Source of the DNA: a virus
DNA length: 64,000 bases
Virus record (IMG/VR): IMGVR_UViG_3300035001_000006
Coordinates: 1-64,000 of that record
Direction: 5' to 3' (one strand)
Shown here: positions 63,700-64,000 of the stretch, in pieces
Numbering within the stretch: position 1 is the stretch's first letter
How the letters are laid out: every line of letters starts with the position of its first letter
Made by a program: the position numbers and the translations under genes
The notes under the pieces: generated by a model
Databases searched by the model: none
What the model was told of the DNA's origin: nothing
The model's input: the letters and a program-made list of their open reading frames with translations, nothing else

Positions 63700-64000
63700 G
63701 GCCTACAGCGGCAAAGACACCTTCGGCGAGGCATTCATCCGCGCGGGTTACCGCCGGATCTCGTTCGCAGAGCCGCTCAAGGAAGCAGTCGCCATCATCG
63801 CCGGCGAGCCCACGCATCTCTATCACTCAGCCGAGGGCAAGGAGGGCTTCTCGCCCGTCCTGAATTGCACACGGCGCCACGCCCTTCAGGCGGTCGGCAA
63901 GGGTGTGCGCGATGTGCTCGACCAGGACATCTGGGTGCGACGCGCGCTGGATGCGTGGGACCGAATGGGCCGACCCAACGCCGTCATCACGGATGTTCGC
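63674..64000 (+). CDS. Deoxynucleoside monophosphate kinase (3' end beyond window)
   Basis: 109 codons are visible from ATG 63674. GITGKAYSGKDTFGEAF (5-21) is the P-loop, RRISFAEPLKEAV the typical next segment of phage dNMP kinases, and QAVGKGVRDVLDQDIWVRR the substrate-binding part. The enzyme phosphorylates dNMPs for phage DNA synthesis. It follows an A/C-rich leader inside the preceding gene. The C-terminal lid is not in the window. Confidence 0.88.
   Translation, partial: MSLQGITGKAYSGKDTFGEAFIRAGYRRISFAEPLKEAVAIIAGEPTHLYHSAEGKEGFSPVLNCTRRHALQAVGKGVRDVLDQDIWVRRALDAWDRMGRPNAVITDVR

Noticed and set aside
1-64000. CRISPR array, insertion sequence, rRNA or integrase
   Set aside because: No regular spacer-repeat pattern, no transposase-like or tyrosine/serine recombinase-like protein and no rRNA sequence was seen.

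Overview
The window is one continuous stretch of a large, GC-rich, tailed (siphovirus-type) temperate bacteriophage or prophage. Gene order from terminase to tail tip follows lambda and HK97, with a G/GT-type tail chaperone, a tape measure and an M-L-K-J-like tail-tip set. The GC-rich codon use, GTG and TTG starts, and small-gene families often seen on proteobacterial plasmids and phages suggest a betaproteobacterial (Burkholderiales-like) host. That host is an inference. No host gene, integrase or rRNA is visible.

Left arm, about 1-32 kb, read leftward. In order of transcription: terminase small and large subunits (31.9-29.8 kb), portal, S49-type head protease with a scaffold-like tail, decoration protein, major capsid protein, connector and tail-completion proteins, tail tube, G and G-T chaperones joined by a -1 slippery site (GGGAAAC), tape measure (broken by one missing base near 15,727), three tail-tip proteins including an NlpC/P60-like one, a 2,321-residue J-like central tail protein, a DUF4376 protein and a tail fibre with a triplicated module. 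The lysis set closes the arm: two holin-like membrane proteins, an N-acetylmuramidase endolysin, an inserted HNH protein, and nested Rz/Rz1 spanins at the window edge. Three rightward genes interrupt the arm: a 43-residue ribbon-helix-helix protein, a NUMOD4/HNH homing endonuclease and an unknown gene between terminase and portal.

Control region, about 32-34.6 kb. A LexA/CI-like repressor is read leftward. A convergent gene for a coiled-coil membrane protein lies behind it. A good sigma70-type promoter (TTGTCA, 17 bp, CATAAT) drives the rightward arm, followed by a 200-base leader with hairpins.

Right arm, 34.6-64 kb, read rightward. It starts with small unknown early genes. A leftward accessory island follows (38.1-42.8 kb), with two candidate nucleases and three membrane proteins. 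Next comes a terminator-bracketed cassette led by an SGNH-hydrolase lipoprotein, then a long run of about 25 tiny, mostly acidic genes coupled by ATGA overlaps. The replication and nucleotide module ends the window: ATP-dependent DNA ligase, SNF2-type helicase, AEP primase-helicase, DnaQ-DUF3820 exonuclease, MazG-like pyrophosphohydrolase and dNMP kinase (cut by the window end).

The most unusual signals are two dispersed DNA motifs, one per arm. The left arm carries at least eight copies of a bipartite element, GGGGGATT(G/C) then 17-18 bp then C(C/T)AGT(A/C)T, nearly always pointing into the start of a structural gene. It looks like a phage-specific promoter family. The right arm carries about sixteen copies of CCCCGACAACGTC or close variants, in all three reading frames, between genes and in both orientations. 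It is therefore kept as DNA rather than as protein.
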